A DNA stretch of 64,000 nt from Limnanthes douglasii subsp. nivea (GCA_036936605.1 JAUPFV010000002.1:248083305-248147304), one strand, 5' to 3'; counted from the stretch's first letter, positions 1 to 12,419 are shown. Notes: generated by a model from the sequence alone, not told the origin. A program made the numbers and translations.

Positions 1-110
1 AAGAACCAAAGTTCAGGTAGAAACCTGCCATATGAGTTAGTCCGAGAATCTAAAGTAACCCAAATTCAAGCTTTCTAATAATAGAATAGCATTGAAAGGG
101 CTTGGACAAT

Positions 111-3100
111 TCAGTTCATTAAAAGAACAATCCTGCTCTTTTCCAGAACATATTTAACTATCCAGTCAGATGCTACATTTTCTTCCCTAAACACATGTTT
201 TAAAGTCATCTTAGACGAAATCAAATTTCTACAACATGATAATGTTTTAGACAGATACCAAGGGCACTTATTATAGGCGAATCTATTTCAATATCAACAT
301 CAGTCAGGTTGTTCCTATAGCAGTATTGTAACCCATATAATAAGGCTAAAGACTCAGCAACAATAGGAGAGTTCTTTCATATTAAGATACCCTAACCCTC
401 TACTAACTCATCCCTATGATTTCTCAAAACAAAACCACTGCTAGATTCCCCATTATACAATGAAGAACCATCGCAGTTAAGCTTAAGCCTATTAATAACA
501 GGGGGATGCCATTTAATATATAAGCTAGTTTTAACATCTGAACTATGATTGAAACAATCTAATTCTTTAGCTATAAACATATCATGTTTCCAATGTTTTC
601 TCTTTAATAAGGATGATCTATCTAAACAAAACAGCATAGACTTAACCTGCTTTATTATCATAATATCTAAACAAGGTCTACCCTCATGCTTCCTCTTATT
701 TCTAACCATCCAGATGGACCACACTATCAAGGCAGGAATAATGTGTCTAATATGCATTCTAGATTGAGAAGAAGAAAACCATCTATTTACTATATGATTT
801 ATTGACATGTGTCTTCCTACTAAAATTCTGAAAATATTAGCAAAATATAACCAGACATTCCATATCATTGGACAATTAACAAACAAATGATTAAGGGACT
901 CATACTCATCACAGAATTGGCACTTAGACACTAAACTAATACCTCTACTTTGAATATTGGTATCAACAGAAATAAGATTGTTTAAAACTCTCCAAAGTGT
1001 TATAGAACATTTTGTGGGAGTTATATTATTCCAAATTTTCCTTTTAAAAGAAGATTGAACATGCTTATCTCTTATGCTGTTGACAGTATGCTTAAGATTG
1101 AAACTACCATCTGGAGAGAGTCTCCAGATGATCAAATCATCATTATGCTGATTAACACTAATAGTGATTATTTTATTAACCACAAAATCATTATCAATAT
1201 CATCCTTAAGTTTTGCCAGATTCCAAGAGTGATTAAGCCAATACTCATTAACTTTAGTATAAGAGTACCAGGTATTAGATTCATTATAGTTGAATTTAAA
1301 GATCGGATTCCTATCAAACCATCTATCCAAATAAAAGTCAACATTCCATATCCCTATTTCCCAATATATATGTTCTTCAGCTTTAACTCTGACTTTTAAC
1401 ATTCTTTTCCAAATAAGTGAATCAGATTGCTTAACTATAACTTGTAAAGGATGTAGATTAGAACAATACTTACTATACAACAATTCTGCCCATAAAGAAC
1501 TATTAGATCTAAAGTTGAACCACAATTTATAAGACAGAGCTTCTTGAAGTAATGAAAGGTCTCTCAGATTCAAACCATTTTCATCAAAGGGTTTACACAA
1601 ACTAAGCCAGTCCTTCCATATTATTGTTTTATTACTTTCTGAGTAACCCCATAAGAATTTATTAAGGAGCTTATTAATGCTATTAATAATAGATTTAGGT
1701 ATAACAATACATTGCATATAATATAAAGGATAAGCTAATAGAACGGATTTGATTAAAACTAATCTACCTCCAAAAGATAAAGCTTTAGAATTCCAATGGT
1801 CTATACTCATTCTAATCTTATTAATAATTTCATCATAATAAGAATTTTGATTCTTAAGGAAGATAGGTATTCTTAAGTGTTTAAAAGGTAAGCTACAATG
1901 ATTGAAACCCAGTAAGTGTTCTAGCAATGTTATTCTAGGTCTAGACATTATTGTAGGCACTACAAAGGATGTTTTCTGTAAATTTATTTGTTGACCTGAT
2001 AGTATTTGATAAGATAATAAAAATCTACCTATCTTTTTAAGATTTCTAACAGAACCATTTAAAAACAGCAGTACATCATCAGCAAAGGCCAGACAGTTAA
2101 TTGTAATAGAACTTCTAGTCTTATAAGTCAGAGATGGATCTAAGGCAATACTCTTATTGACTCCTCTAATAAAGAATTCTTCCGCTAATATAAACAGAGA
2201 AGGGGATAAAGGATCCCCCTGCCTAATAACATTAGAAGAATTAAAATAGCCAAAAGCTAAACTATTAATAATCACAGAATACTTAATGTGCTCTATACTC
2301 TTTCTAATTAAACTAATAACCTGAGAACTAAAACCAAAAGATTCCAAGACCTGACAAATGAACTTAAAGTTAAGTTTATCAAAGGCTCTCTTCATGTCCA
2401 AGTTAATAATAATATTACTACCCCTCTGCTTTTTATTCGAATCATTAACCAGCTCTTGTGTAATAAGTATGTTCTCCTGGATGGTTCTATTAGGCACATA
2501 TGCTCCCTGTTATCTAGAGATTAGTTTAAGCAATAAACTACTTAGTCTATTATTTATAACCTTGGATATAATTCTGTTGAATACAGAACAAAGACTAATA
2601 GGTCTAAACTCAGTCCAATACTTAGCATTTGGTTTCTTGGGTATTAAGCAAATAGAAGTTGCAAACATTCCATAAGGGAAGCTATCTTTAACAAAATAAT
2701 CAGAAACAACATTAACAAGATCCTCCCTAATTATAGACCAACACTCACTATAGAATCTGGAGTTGAAGCCATCAACTCCAGAGACACTTGCACTATTTAA
2801 ACCTTTAACAACCCTATGCACCTCATCTAAAGTTGGATTAGCTAACAGGGATATATTATCAAGATCACTAACTAGCTTAGGAATAATATTTTGAGGAAAA
2901 TCAGGTATTGATTCTGGTACATCTTTTGAATTAAGTAATTCTGAAAAATAATTAACAGCTGACTCACCTATAAGCTTTAGATCCTCTATTCTTTCATTGT
3001 TATCAATAATTTCATCTATTCTATTCCTAGACCTCTCTTTTTTAACATAGTTATGAAAAGTCCTAGTGTTTTTGTCCCCATCCTTTTGCATCCAGAAGCA

Positions 3101-4140
3101 CTCTTTTGCATCCAGAAGGTTTCTTCCCTAGCTAATAAGACCATATGTTTAGACTTAAGCTCAGACAGCCTCTTATTGTTCTCTATAGAATAAGAAACCT
3201 CTAACAAACTTTCAACTATGCTAATTTCCTCCTCAGTCTTTTCAATGCAGTCAAAAATGTTACCAAAGATATCTTTATTCCAATTTTTTAAATGATTCTT
3301 GAGTCTTTTAAGTTTAAACCAAAATAGATGAATAGAATTTAGATGAGAAGGTAGTTCTAATGGAATTAACCAATTATTTTCAACTGTCAACAAGAAATCA
3401 GGATGACTTAACCACATATTCTGAAACCTAAAAGGAGGTCTATGAACATTTAACAATGATGAAACTGAGATTAATAAGGGTGATTGATCTGACCCTGTTC
3501 TGGTCAGATGCCTCACCCTGGTAACATTGAATTTATCTCTCCATTTATCATTATGCCAAGCTCGGTCTAGTCTTTTCCACTTATGGCTATTGGTCCAGGT
3601 AAAATTAGTGCCTGAGAATCCAGGATCCTCAAGACTACAGTCCAAAATCATATTGTTAAAATCCTCCATAGAATTCATACAAAGTGTAACACAGTTAATC
3701 TGCTCACTATGATTAGAGATAGTGTTAAAGTCTCCTACTACAAGCCAAGGTTTATTAGAAATACTGTTTGATATATCCCTGAATTGGTTCCACAGATTTA
3801 ACTTTAAAAGCCTAGTACATTTTGCATATATTATGGTAACCATGAACTCCTCCACAGAGTCAGAATGGTTTACCATAGTATGAACAAATTGATCAGAATC
3901 TAATATAATATTAATTTTATAAGGATTTTTCTAAAATAGCCAGATTTTATTGTTTTTATTACCATAATATTGATCAAAGCTTAATTTCTTAGAAGTTTTA
4001 TCTAGTTTATCATTAGACAACATAGGTTCCTGAATTACTACCAGATCTATAGAAAACTTTTTAGTTAAACTTTTAATTTTTCTAATTGTGTTAACATTTC
4101 CAACTCCTCTGGCATTCCAATTCAAAAAAGATACTGTCAT
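111..4140 (-). pseudogene. LINE ORF2: endonuclease, reverse transcriptase, zf-RVT, RNase H; broken
   Basis: The start MTVSFLNWNARGVG at 4140 is the usual opening of the apurinic-type endonuclease, followed by IQEP. A single in-frame TAG at 3931-3933 interrupts it, and the domain continues to GDFN and then GSDQSPLL, where the catalytic His of the SDH motif is Gln. A 20-base tandem duplication at about 3079-3118 shifts the frame. The reverse transcriptase follows, with one in-frame TAA near 2507-2509. FADD (residues 138-141 of the segment starting at 2497) is the catalytic box. A zinc-binding zf-RVT region (CQFCDEYESLNHLFVNC) follows. The RNase H has NCDGS, then AESLALL and EIDS read through frame changes, and ends with HVFREENVASDW and a stop at 111-113. 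Three catalytic RNase H acids are still visible. Confidence 0.9.
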
Positions 4141-5618
4141 TTTTAAGCATTTTTGAGGATCTTACAGATCCTTTGAAAGCTAGTGGTTTGTTAATTAGAT
4201 TATTCTTCAGTCCTTTAACTTTAACTTTAGAATATTTCTTATTACTTATCTTATCAGGCATCTCTATATCAGGCATCTCTATATGTCTAATCCTAGGAGA
4301 ATTTGGTAGACTTAAATTTGGTCTATCACTAGAAACATCACACAAATCCCTATCATTATTATTGTCCTCATTCAATATATCAAAAGTATTACTAAGATCA
4401 ATAGACTGTAAAGCCTCAATAACGTCACTATCATTTAACACAAGTTGATTCAAATTTTGATTAAAGGATAGACAATTATCATCAGTCTTCATAGATGGAG
4501 AAGTATCAACAGCTTTATTAATTAGTTTCGGATTATCCCTAACATGCACACAAGTATCAATTTCATTGGGAACTATCATAGATTTAAGTTTAGGAATCCA
4601 TTTCTCCTTATGTTTTACATTATTATCTTGCACATTCAAATGTTGTCTATGACTAAATTCCTCAATTTTACAACTGGGTTCACTATGACTTAAATGCCTA
4701 CATTTTTTACAGTAAGCAGGTATGTCATTATAAATGACATCCTGCCAGTAACCATCTCGATCCCCAAAGCTTATCCAAAGTCTTTGGGGAAGGAGACTAG
4801 AAGTATCAATCACAGTCCAGGCCTTACACAAATTATAACTAGCCTTATTTTTATATGGTATCCATGTTTTCAACGGCAAACCTATCGCTTTGGCAATCTG
4901 TTCTAAAGTATCGGAGTTGTACATATGTTCAGGCATTCTAGGGAAAGAGATCCAAACTAGAGTCAATGGAGACTCCCGTTTGGGATTGAAATCTGTTGTC
5001 CATCTAAGAATTCTAAAAGAAAAAATACCCACAGTTCTCACAGTACGTATCCAAAAAATTTTAACATCATATAAGACATCGAATTCAACGAAAATATTCC
5101 TATAGTCCAAACACACTGAAGTTGCCTACGAATTTAAAAGACTCTAAATAAAACCTAAAGTCTAAAACAGAAGGGGAACCGAAAGAAAATTTGGCAATTA
5201 ACGTAAACTTAGAAAGAGAAGAGAGTTTGATCTTATCTGATTCGTCAAATTTGACGAAAGTATATCCATCCTCCACTCCTGTTGAGACGTTAGCATGCAT
5301 AAAAGAATCTTTCCTTGCATTACCTCCTGGGTAGATCCCTCCTGAGTTCATCTTCAGCACCTCAGCAAACGTTGGTCTTGTGACTTGCTTCTGTCCCTTC
5401 GAATCAGCACCAAAATGAGTCTGATTTTGATTTTCCCCTTTGAAAATAGGGTTTTCGTAGTGCTTGCTTTGATCAACAGGAAATTGCAAAGCATTGTTCG
5501 TCTTATCTCGAGAAAGATTTTACGAAAGAATTGGGAAGATCTTCTGATTTTGTAGGTTTGGGATTGTTTTCTGACTTTGGGGCTCTTCGAGATGAAGAGA
5601 AGGAATAGGCGGCTGCAT
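4091..5618 (-). pseudogene. LINE ORF1 protein (DUF4283 plus CCHC zinc knuckle), broken
   Basis: ORF1 proteins of plant LINEs bind the element RNA. An in-frame ATG at 5618 (MQPPIPSLHL) leads after about 32 codons to a TAA, and the same frame then continues through NNALQFPVD and the start of a DUF4283-like region (FTLIAKFSFGSPSV). Near 5105-5116 the frame shifts and continues with YRNIFVEF, then FPRMPEHMYNSDTLEQ, typical of DUF4283. A zinc knuckle of the form CX2CX4HX4C (CKKCRHLSHSEPSC) follows, then a hydrophilic tail. The end overlaps the start of ORF2 by about 50 bases, as is usual for these elements. The damage is one premature stop and one frameshift. The ATG is chosen because no other in-frame ATG lies upstream of the domain. 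Confidence 0.8.
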
Positions 5619-5807
5619 CAATAGATGAAAGGTAGAGATAGATTTAGGGTTAGAAGAAGGAGGCGCACTGATAAGGCCGTGAAATCAAGAAGCCCAAGTT
5701 CAGTTCTTGGAGCTTTTCTTGGGCCATCGTTTTTTTAATTTCCCCAAAAAGGTTGGTCATTTTCCAGCTGCCTCTGATAAATTCTTCTTCAAGCCATCGA
5801 AAATTGT

Positions 5808-6452
5808 TCAGTTTGTCACCTCTACCTGTCCATTAGCTTGAGGATGAAAAGGCGTCGAAAAACATCGTTGAATTCCTTTAGAATTACAAAATGCAGCCAT
5901 TTCCCTGTTATTAACCTGAGGGCCATTATCTGTTGTAATCCTCCGACAAACTCCAAAATGACAACAAATACTGTTTACAATAAATTTGAAGACATTCTTT
6001 GCCTTTGGTCCTGATAGCGGTTCTGTCTCTGCCCACTTTGTAAAATAATCAACCGCTACAATTATCATCTATCTTCCCCCAAAAGCCATCGACAAAGATC
6101 CCACCAGATCAATTCCCCACCTATCAAATAGTACTGCCTCGGATATAGACATAAGCGGTACTACTGGTCTGTGAATAGCGTTGGCGAATCCTTCACAAGT
6201 ATCACAACCTCGAACTAAATTTCTAGCATCGTTCATGATTGTAAGCCAACAAAACCCTGCAAATAAAACTCTACGTGATATAGCTTTGAACCCATAATGA
6301 GCCGACCCTTCACCATCATGCAACTCTGAAAATTCTTCTTGTGATTCTTGTTTGCTTAAACAGCGTAATAATGGCTTGCTCAATGCCTTTTTATACAAAA
6401 TCCCATCCAGCACTATGTATCTGAAGGTTTTACCCCTTAACTTTTTGGCCAA
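5808..6452 (-). pseudogene. Gypsy A integrase, partial
   Basis: The N-terminal part holds the zinc-binding region of retroviral-type integrases (SELHDGEGSAHYGFK, then a C-x2-C pair in GCDTCEGFA). The core follows across one stop (TAG or TGA at about 6069): VDYFTKWAE supplies the first Asp, TDNGPQ the second, and QANGQVEVTN the Glu, so the DDE triad is present. The reading frame continues without stop to the LINE junction. This enzyme would join element cDNA to the host chromosome. The C-terminal domain is lost. Confidence 0.88.
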
Positions 6453-7190
6453 CTATGAATCATCTAGAAGTATTCCTTGACTAAAAAAATTAAGGATATT
6501 TGATCGCCAATCACGTCGGCTTTCATCAGTAATAAAACATTCTTCTATGCATTCACATTGGTTAAAGTGAGTAACAATTGAAGGATTTTCTTGTAGCAAA
6601 ATCCAAGGATATCCTTCCAGTGCTTGCGCCTTTATTGCTGTTCGAGGTGCAATTAAAATATCATAGTCCCCCAACTCCACTCACCATTTGGTCATCCTCT
6701 CCAAAATATTAGGTCGCTGTAAAACATTTTTTAAGGGGAATGAAGTTTGGACTTCAACAGTATGAGCTTGAAAATACGGGCGCATCTTTCTAGCAGCAAT
6801 CACCAATGCTAATGCCAATTCTTCTAATTTCATATACCTCTTTTCTGATGCCACCAAACTTTTACTAATGTAATACACTGACTTCGGAACTCCTGAATCC
6901 TCACTGAATAACACTGCGCTTAGTGCAAAATCCGATACCGTGATATACAAAAATAATTTCTCCCCATTTCGAGGCTTTGACAAAATCTCTGGCGATGACA
7001 ACAAATTTTTAATATTTTTGAAAGCTGCTTCATATTCTGATGTCCATTCAAACCTACTGGGCCCTCGTAACACTTGAAAGAAAGGAAAGTATTTGTCAGA
7101 AAATCTTGAAACAAATCGATTAAGTGCTGCTAACCTTCCTACCAGAATTTGCACTTCTTTGATTGACCGGGGAGAATTCATTGTTATCAA
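6453..7190 (-). pseudogene. Gypsy A RNase H and linker
   Basis: The segment starts with the RT-RNase H connection (NSPRSIKEVQILVGRLAALNRF), followed by an RNase H-like region (FEWTSEYEAAF, LFLYITVSDFALSAVL, YYISKSLVASEKRYMKLEELALALV). At 6678-6680 the conserved MTKWSVEL reads MTKW-stop-VEL, a TCA to TGA change judging from element B, which keeps Ser. After IKAQAL the expected archaeal-like RNase H of Tat elements is absent and a short linker leads to the integrase. The domain would remove the RNA strand after reverse transcription. Confidence 0.85.
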
Positions 7191-7196
7191 AGCTTT

Positions 7197-7871
7197 TCAT
7201 TGTTCTGGGTTAGCTTCTATTCCTTTTTCACTAATGAAAAAACCCAAAAACCTCCCTGATAGAATTTCGAAGATGCACTTTTCAGGATTTAATTTCAACC
7301 TGATCGCTCTTAAATTAAAAAAGGCTTCTTCTAAATCATCAAGATGCACTTCATCCTTTGAGCTTTTTACTACTATGTCGTCTATATATACCTCCATATT
7401 TCTTCTGATCTGCGTAGCAAAAGCTTTATTCATTAATCTCTGATAAGTGGCTCCATCCTTTTTCAATCCGAAGGGCATCACTCTATAACAATGCAAGACC
7501 CTATCAGTTATAAAAGTTGTGCATTTTTTATCTTTTGGATTCATTTGGATCTGATTATACCTTGCAAAAGCATCCATAAAAGTTAAAATTTTGTTGCCTG
7601 AAGTAGAATCAATCAACTGATCTATTCGAGGAACAGGAAACGGATCTTTGGTACAAGCTCTATTCAAATCTGTAAAATCCACACACATCCTCCATTTCCC
7701 ATTATTCTTTTTAACTACCACCGGATTCGTCGTCCACAAAGGATATTGTGACTCCCTTATGTGTCCAACCTTAGACAATCGATCCACTTCAGCAATAATC
7801 ACTTTTACTTTTTTCGAAGAAAACGCACTTCTTTTCTGAATCACTGGCTTGACCTTTGAATCTATGGCCAA
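7197..7871 (-). pseudogene. Gypsy A reverse transcriptase
   Basis: Recognised by the gypsy RT series: VDRLSKVGHIRESQYP, WRMCVDFTDLNRACTKDPFPVP, then MPFGLKKDGATYQ and the catalytic YIDDIVVKS, with the following HLDDLEEAF and LNPEKCIF. The alignable part is continuous over about 220 residues. Upstream to 8129 the linker between protease and RT is full of stops. Nearest relatives by eye are plant Tat/Athila-type elements; element B in this window shares the same motifs. Confidence 0.92.
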
Positions 7872-8128
7872 GCTGCGTCGAATTACCTCAATATGTACTC
7901 ATGTTACATCCTTTGTCCTCTAAGCGAAGACATCCAAATTTTGAGATAAAACATCAAGCAATTGTTGACGTAAAAAAGGGTCAATAAAGTTCTTATTCGA
8001 AGTACCTTTTGTTCCAAAAAAGTAAACTCCTCTATCTCTTCACTCACCGTTAAAGACCCCGGGTTTCCCTCGGATCATCAACCATTTCTTCCAAATCTGA
8101 GGTTGCCCTTCTAATTGTTATTCACGTA

Positions 8129-8735
8129 TTAAATCTCCACTGCCAGATCCTCGGATCCGAAGTGCAGTGGCATAGCATTCCCTGGCAACCTTCTGATCTC
8201 CTCGAACAACCCCAACTCTGTTTCTAACCACGTACTCAAAACACTGATGAACTGTAGACACCACCCCATACATTCTTGAAAGTCACAATATTCCAAATAT
8301 ATCATTATAACTTGTGGTATAGTCCCCCACCACAAAGAGTACCTGAACCTTTTTCTTAAATGGTCTTTTTCCCAAACTCACCTTACCTTTGAATTCTCCA
8401 ACAACACGAGCTGTTACACCTGTGAATCCAATAATTGTTCGATCCGATTGAGAAATCCGAGGTGGATTTTCCATTCTATCATAGGTGGATATAAAAGGGA
8501 CATTGGCAGAACTTCCAGTATCAATCAGCACACATCGAATTTTGACGCCAGCTACCTCAGCTCCAATCACCACAACATCTTCGTGTGGTCCTACATGACC
8601 TCTCAAATCGTCTTTATCAAACAAAATGAAGGGAATATCTTTCTTCCCATACAAGTGCGTAGACATCCTCCCTTTCATTTGAGTTGTCAAATTGACAACA
8701 TGCCTTTTCCCCGAACTATCCGAGTTCCCAGTCAT
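8129..8735 (-). pseudogene. Gypsy A aspartic protease
   Basis: The retropepsin signature appears as CVLIDTGSSAN, preceded by the DLRGHVGPHEDVVVI region common to plant gypsy polyproteins and followed by GFTGVTARVVGEFKGKVSLG. The frame changes near 8283-8335, where the next segment takes over. The catalytic Asp-Thr-Gly is intact. The enzyme would cut the Gag-Pol polyprotein. Confidence 0.85.
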
Positions 8736-10494
8736 TGAATCGCCTCCAAATATGCCTTTTCCACAGATTCTTCCATTGTCATAAAAAACAATCTGTTCGG
8801 ATCTTTTTCAACATACTTATAAAAAGGATCGAACGGTTCATCCCGTGGATCCAAAATCATTAAATTTTCAGCTGGCGGTTCAGCCTTTGAAGTCGATGCA
8901 CCATTATTTTTCGATGCACTCCCATGTGACTTCATATAAGTCAAGAGCTTTCCATTCTTAATCAAATATTGGATTACTTTCTTCAGAGCAATACAATCAT
9001 TTGTATCGTGTCCAATATCATCATGATATCTGTAAAATTTATTATTTATCTCCTCTATTGATCTGTTGATGGGAGCCGGCTTTCTGAAATTCATAAAACT
9101 CTTAGTCTTATCCCAGATAACAGACACATTCTCTATCAGATCAGCATAGTACTCTGGCTTGACCCATGTATTTGGTCTAGGCATGTTTTAAGTGTTAGAT
9201 GAAGCGTGATTTGACTAACCACCACTCTGAGGAGGCAAATTGTTGTTCTTATGTCTCGACTCTTGATTGCCATTACCATTGTTATTACCATTTGAGGGCT
9301 GCCCCTGATTATTGGCTACCTGTCCCAATTTTTTTGGTGTGCTGACTGGTCTACCTCGGACTCTACTCGACTCTTCCACTTTTATCTATCCTCAACTTGA
9401 GCCATCAAAGCTCCAAAAGTCAAGGCCCTTGTCTTTGTTGTCTCATTAGCCAGATCCCCTGGCAATAATCCTTGGCAAAAAACTGTTATCGCCACATTTT
9501 CCTCACAGTTATCCAAACTAGCCTTGGTCAACACAAATTTCTTTGTATAGTCTTTCAACCTTTCTCCCGGTGCCTTCTTGCACTGAATAATGGTATCATC
9601 ATTTGCGCTCATCTCTTTGTTTCCTACAAACTACCTTCGAAGAGAAGTATAAAAATCTCTTAAATTTGATATGGACCCCTCGGAATCCTGTTGTACCACT
9701 TAAGAGTTGTTCCCTTAAAAGTCTGTGAAATTTGAAATTCATCATATAATTCTTGAATTGTTCGATGTGATCATCGGGATCCTGCATCCCATCGAACTTC
9801 TCCACCTTCGAAATGTCGAAATGCTTCGGAAGTGCCATGGATCGAATTTCATCTGTCAACGGAGAATTTCTCCAGTCAACACCTTGAACTAACTGATCAT
9901 CAGTTCCCATTGTGACATATAGGTTCCTATCAGTTTCTACATACTGATTCAAATGATTTCCTTCATGCCAAGTTGAACGAGGAGCATTCTTAGATTTACT
10001 TTCCTTTTTATATTTCCTCGAATAATCTCTATGTGATTCCCCTTTTGAAGAACCTCTGTGCCTCTTAAAACCCGAGGCTGAACTTTTGAATTTCTCGTCA
10101 CTAGAAGTCACTAATTTATGTTTATCATTTCTCTCTTTTCGTGACGAATATCGCTTTTTAGGGCCACAAAACGTGATTTTTTGTGCTCACACTTAGCGCG
10201 TTGATCATCAAAATATCGATCTGACTGACCTTCCACCTCGGTCTTTTCTACTTCCTGTCTAACCTTGGATCTGAGCCTTGCCGAGAGTATCTCTTGTTCC
10301 CTCCGTTCATATTTCTCATTCAATGTATTAATTTTATTTAAAAGCTGATTCATTTGCGCCTCGATATCAGATTGAGCTCGGATCTGAGATGATCCATCAG
10401 TTCTATTTCCATCAGCTTTCTCAGCATCCATCGTTGACTGAAGCGTAGGATTGTTTTCAGGATTCATCGTATGAATTTTAATCAGAGAATACAA
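8732..10494 (-). pseudogene. Gypsy A gag polyprotein, broken
   Basis: The likely start is MNPENNPTLQST, with an ATG near 10467; a coiled-coil-prone stretch (IEAQMNQLLNKINTLNEKYERREQEI) follows. Next is the Retrotrans_gag region: DEIRSMALPKHFDISKVEKFDG, DPDDHIEQFKNYMM, then in another frame KAPGERLKDYTKKF and CQGLLPGDLANETTK. A low-complexity Asn/Gly linker lies at 9190-9380. The last part has the FYRYHDDIGHDTNDC-x-LK pattern of plant gypsy gag C-termini and ends next to the protease. At least three frameshifts or stops are visible. Gag would form the particle that packages element RNA. Confidence 0.82.
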
Positions 10495-10559
10495 CTAGAT
10501 TGTATCAATATTTCAAATAAAATAAGAGCATTAATTTTACGTCTTTGTGAAGTCTCCAA

Positions 10560-10921
10560 TTTGATGAGTTATAATTTTGCTTTAGTTAATTGTCAAGAGA
10601 GAATTCTAGAGAGAGAAAGAGCTAGAGAGTTTTAGAGAGAGAAAACACAAGTACAAATGAGTTTTAAAGTAAAAAGGGTTCAACCCCTTTATTAGAGTAG
10701 TCTTGCCCTTTATATAGAGGAGCCAAGACTTAGTCTCAAACTGAAATTTGTTATAAAAGTGGGCTAATTGCTGTTTAGTCCTCACAAATTATATATAGTT
10801 ACAAATATCCTCTAAAACTTACATTATTTACGAATTAAGGACAAAACTTATGTTACTTACAATTAAATATTTAAATTTACATTATTTACATTTTAGTCCT
10901 CAAAATCTGATTTCCATATCA
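10560..10921 (-). repeat. Probable 5' LTR of gypsy A
   Basis: This 360-base non-coding stretch lies between the gag start of A and the interrupted RNase H of B. On the minus strand it begins TGATATGG at 10921 and holds a TATA-type box (CTATATAAAGG, about 10711-10721 on the plus strand). The left limit is uncertain; no primer binding site was found next to it, and no second LTR is in the window for comparison. Confidence 0.5.
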
Positions 10922-10924
10922 ATC

Positions 10925-12250
10925 AATATCCATATCTGACCGCTCAGAATGAAACTCCACTATGAAATCTGCCATGACATGAGCTTTGATCACATTTCTA
11001 GGTTCAAACTCAATATCAATATCTCCTAACTCAACTGACCATTTAGTCATTCTCCCCGAGATATCATGTCTTTGAAGCATATTTTTAATTGAAAAGACGT
11101 CTGTACCATAATACATGGAGCTTGAAAATATGGCCTCATTTTTCGAGCATAAAATATTAATGCAAGAGCCAACTTTTCTAACTTCATATATCGTTGTTTT
11201 GCATCCAATAAACTTTTGTTGATGCAGTATACTGGTTTTGGAACGTTATCCTCTTCTCGGGCTAGTACAACACTCGCAATACTATCGGAGACGGCAATGA
11301 AAACAAAAAATCTTTCCCCCGGAAAATGTTTAGTAAGGATTCGTGGTGAAGAAAGGTATTCTTTAATCTGATGCAAAGCCTCCGAACATTCTTTTGTCCA
11401 GTTAAAACAATTTTCATGCCTTAAAAATTGGAAAAAGGAGTGCATTTTTTTGAAGAGCGAGATATAAATCTATTTAGTGTTGCCAACCTTCTTGTTAATA
11501 TTTAAACTTCCCTAATATTCTTGGGAGGGGGGGGGGGGGGGTTATAGATGTAAGAGATTTTTGTTCACTAGACACTGATAAGTTTCCCTTACATTTTTCA
11601 ACCCAAACGACATTAATTTATAACAATGTAAACCCCTTCCAGTGAAAAACGAAGTGTTTTCTTTATCCTTCCGATCCACCTTAATCTCATACCCTGCATA
11701 AGCATCCATAAAAGAAAGCCACCATTTTCCTGATGTTGAGTCTAACAACTGATCAATCCGTGGGATAGGAAAAAGATCTTCTAGAGACATTTAAGTCTAA
11801 AAAATCTACACACATTCTCCATTTTTCGTTCTTTATTTTTACCAAAATCGGGTTCGCTGCCCACAAAGGGTATTGAGATTCTCGAATATGCCTAACTATG
11901 GTCAAACGTTCTACCTATGCCACTATCTCCTCAGATTTCTCATGGGAGAAAGGTCTCCTTAACTGAACTATTGGTCTTACATTGTTCTTAATTGACAGCT
12001 TATGACAAATAATTTTCGAGGGAACACCAGTTACATCATCGGAACACCAAACAAACATGTCCAATTTCGAAGATAAAAATTCATCAACTTTTGCCTTAAA
12101 TCTGGAGATAAATTTGTTCCAATCTTCAACACTTTTCCACCTAGGTAAACATGATCCTCATAATTTTTATCAGGAACCAACAGACTAAGGGACTCCCTTG
12201 GACTAATGCTTTCTCTTATTCATTCCCTCGAATTTGAATGGAAGATAAAG
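10925..12250 (-). pseudogene. Gypsy B reverse transcriptase and RNase H remnants
   Basis: RNase H: FNWTKECSEALHQIKEYL, FFVFIAVSDSIASVVLA, YCINKSLLDAKQRYMKLEKLALALI, then in another frame ISGRMTKWSVELGDIDIEF. RT: SLEDLFPIPRIDQLLDSTSG, LSFMDAYAGYEIK and MSFGLKNVRETYQ on 11790-11542; the part with the catalytic YIDD box is missing. A run of 18 G (11525-11542, plus strand) sits exactly where the RT is interrupted, and it may mark a deletion joint. The upstream connecting region to about 12250 is only weakly recognisable. Confidence 0.8.
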
Positions 12251-12419
12251 CGATTCGGTAACATTATTTAGCTATTTTTTGTATGCTTCTAATTGTCCCA
12301 ATATTATTCCCCACAACATACTTTAGGCACTGATGTACTGTGGAAATAACGGCATGCATCTTTGACAACCACAACCTCCCAAAAATAACATTGTAAGATG
12401 TAGGAACATCTACTACGAT

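Larger units (their letters stand above)
1..5750 (-). mobile_element. L1-type LINE (non-LTR retrotransposon), 3' end beyond the window
   Basis: Reading on the minus strand there is a short 5' leader (about 5750 to 5619), ORF1, ORF2 and at least 110 bases of 3' UTR, so the poly-A end lies beyond base 1. ORF2 carries endonuclease, reverse transcriptase, zf-RVT and RNase H domains in that order, the layout of plant L1 LINEs with an acquired RNase H. Both ORFs are broken (stops, frameshifts), so this copy cannot move by itself. Its 5' end interrupts the integrase of a gypsy element: recognisable gypsy protein runs out near 5750 and LINE leader starts there. The target duplication cannot be tested because the other end is outside the window. 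Confidence 0.93.
5751..10921 (-). mobile_element. Ty3/gypsy retrotransposon A (Tat-like), truncated by the LINE
   Basis: Minus-strand order is gag, protease, reverse transcriptase, RNase H, integrase, the Ty3/gypsy order. Many in-frame stops and frameshifts separate otherwise well-conserved domains, so this is a dead copy. The integrase stops at the LINE junction near 5750; the rest would be on the far side of the LINE, outside the window. On the right it abuts RNase H sequence of a second gypsy element, so A appears to have inserted into B. The second, archaeal-type RNase H expected between RNase H and integrase in Tat elements is missing: sequence passes from IKAQAL straight to a linker and the integrase zinc region. 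Confidence 0.9.

Noticed and set aside
549..1399. Plus-strand frames inside the LINE
   Set aside because: Antisense of ORF2, no independent domain.
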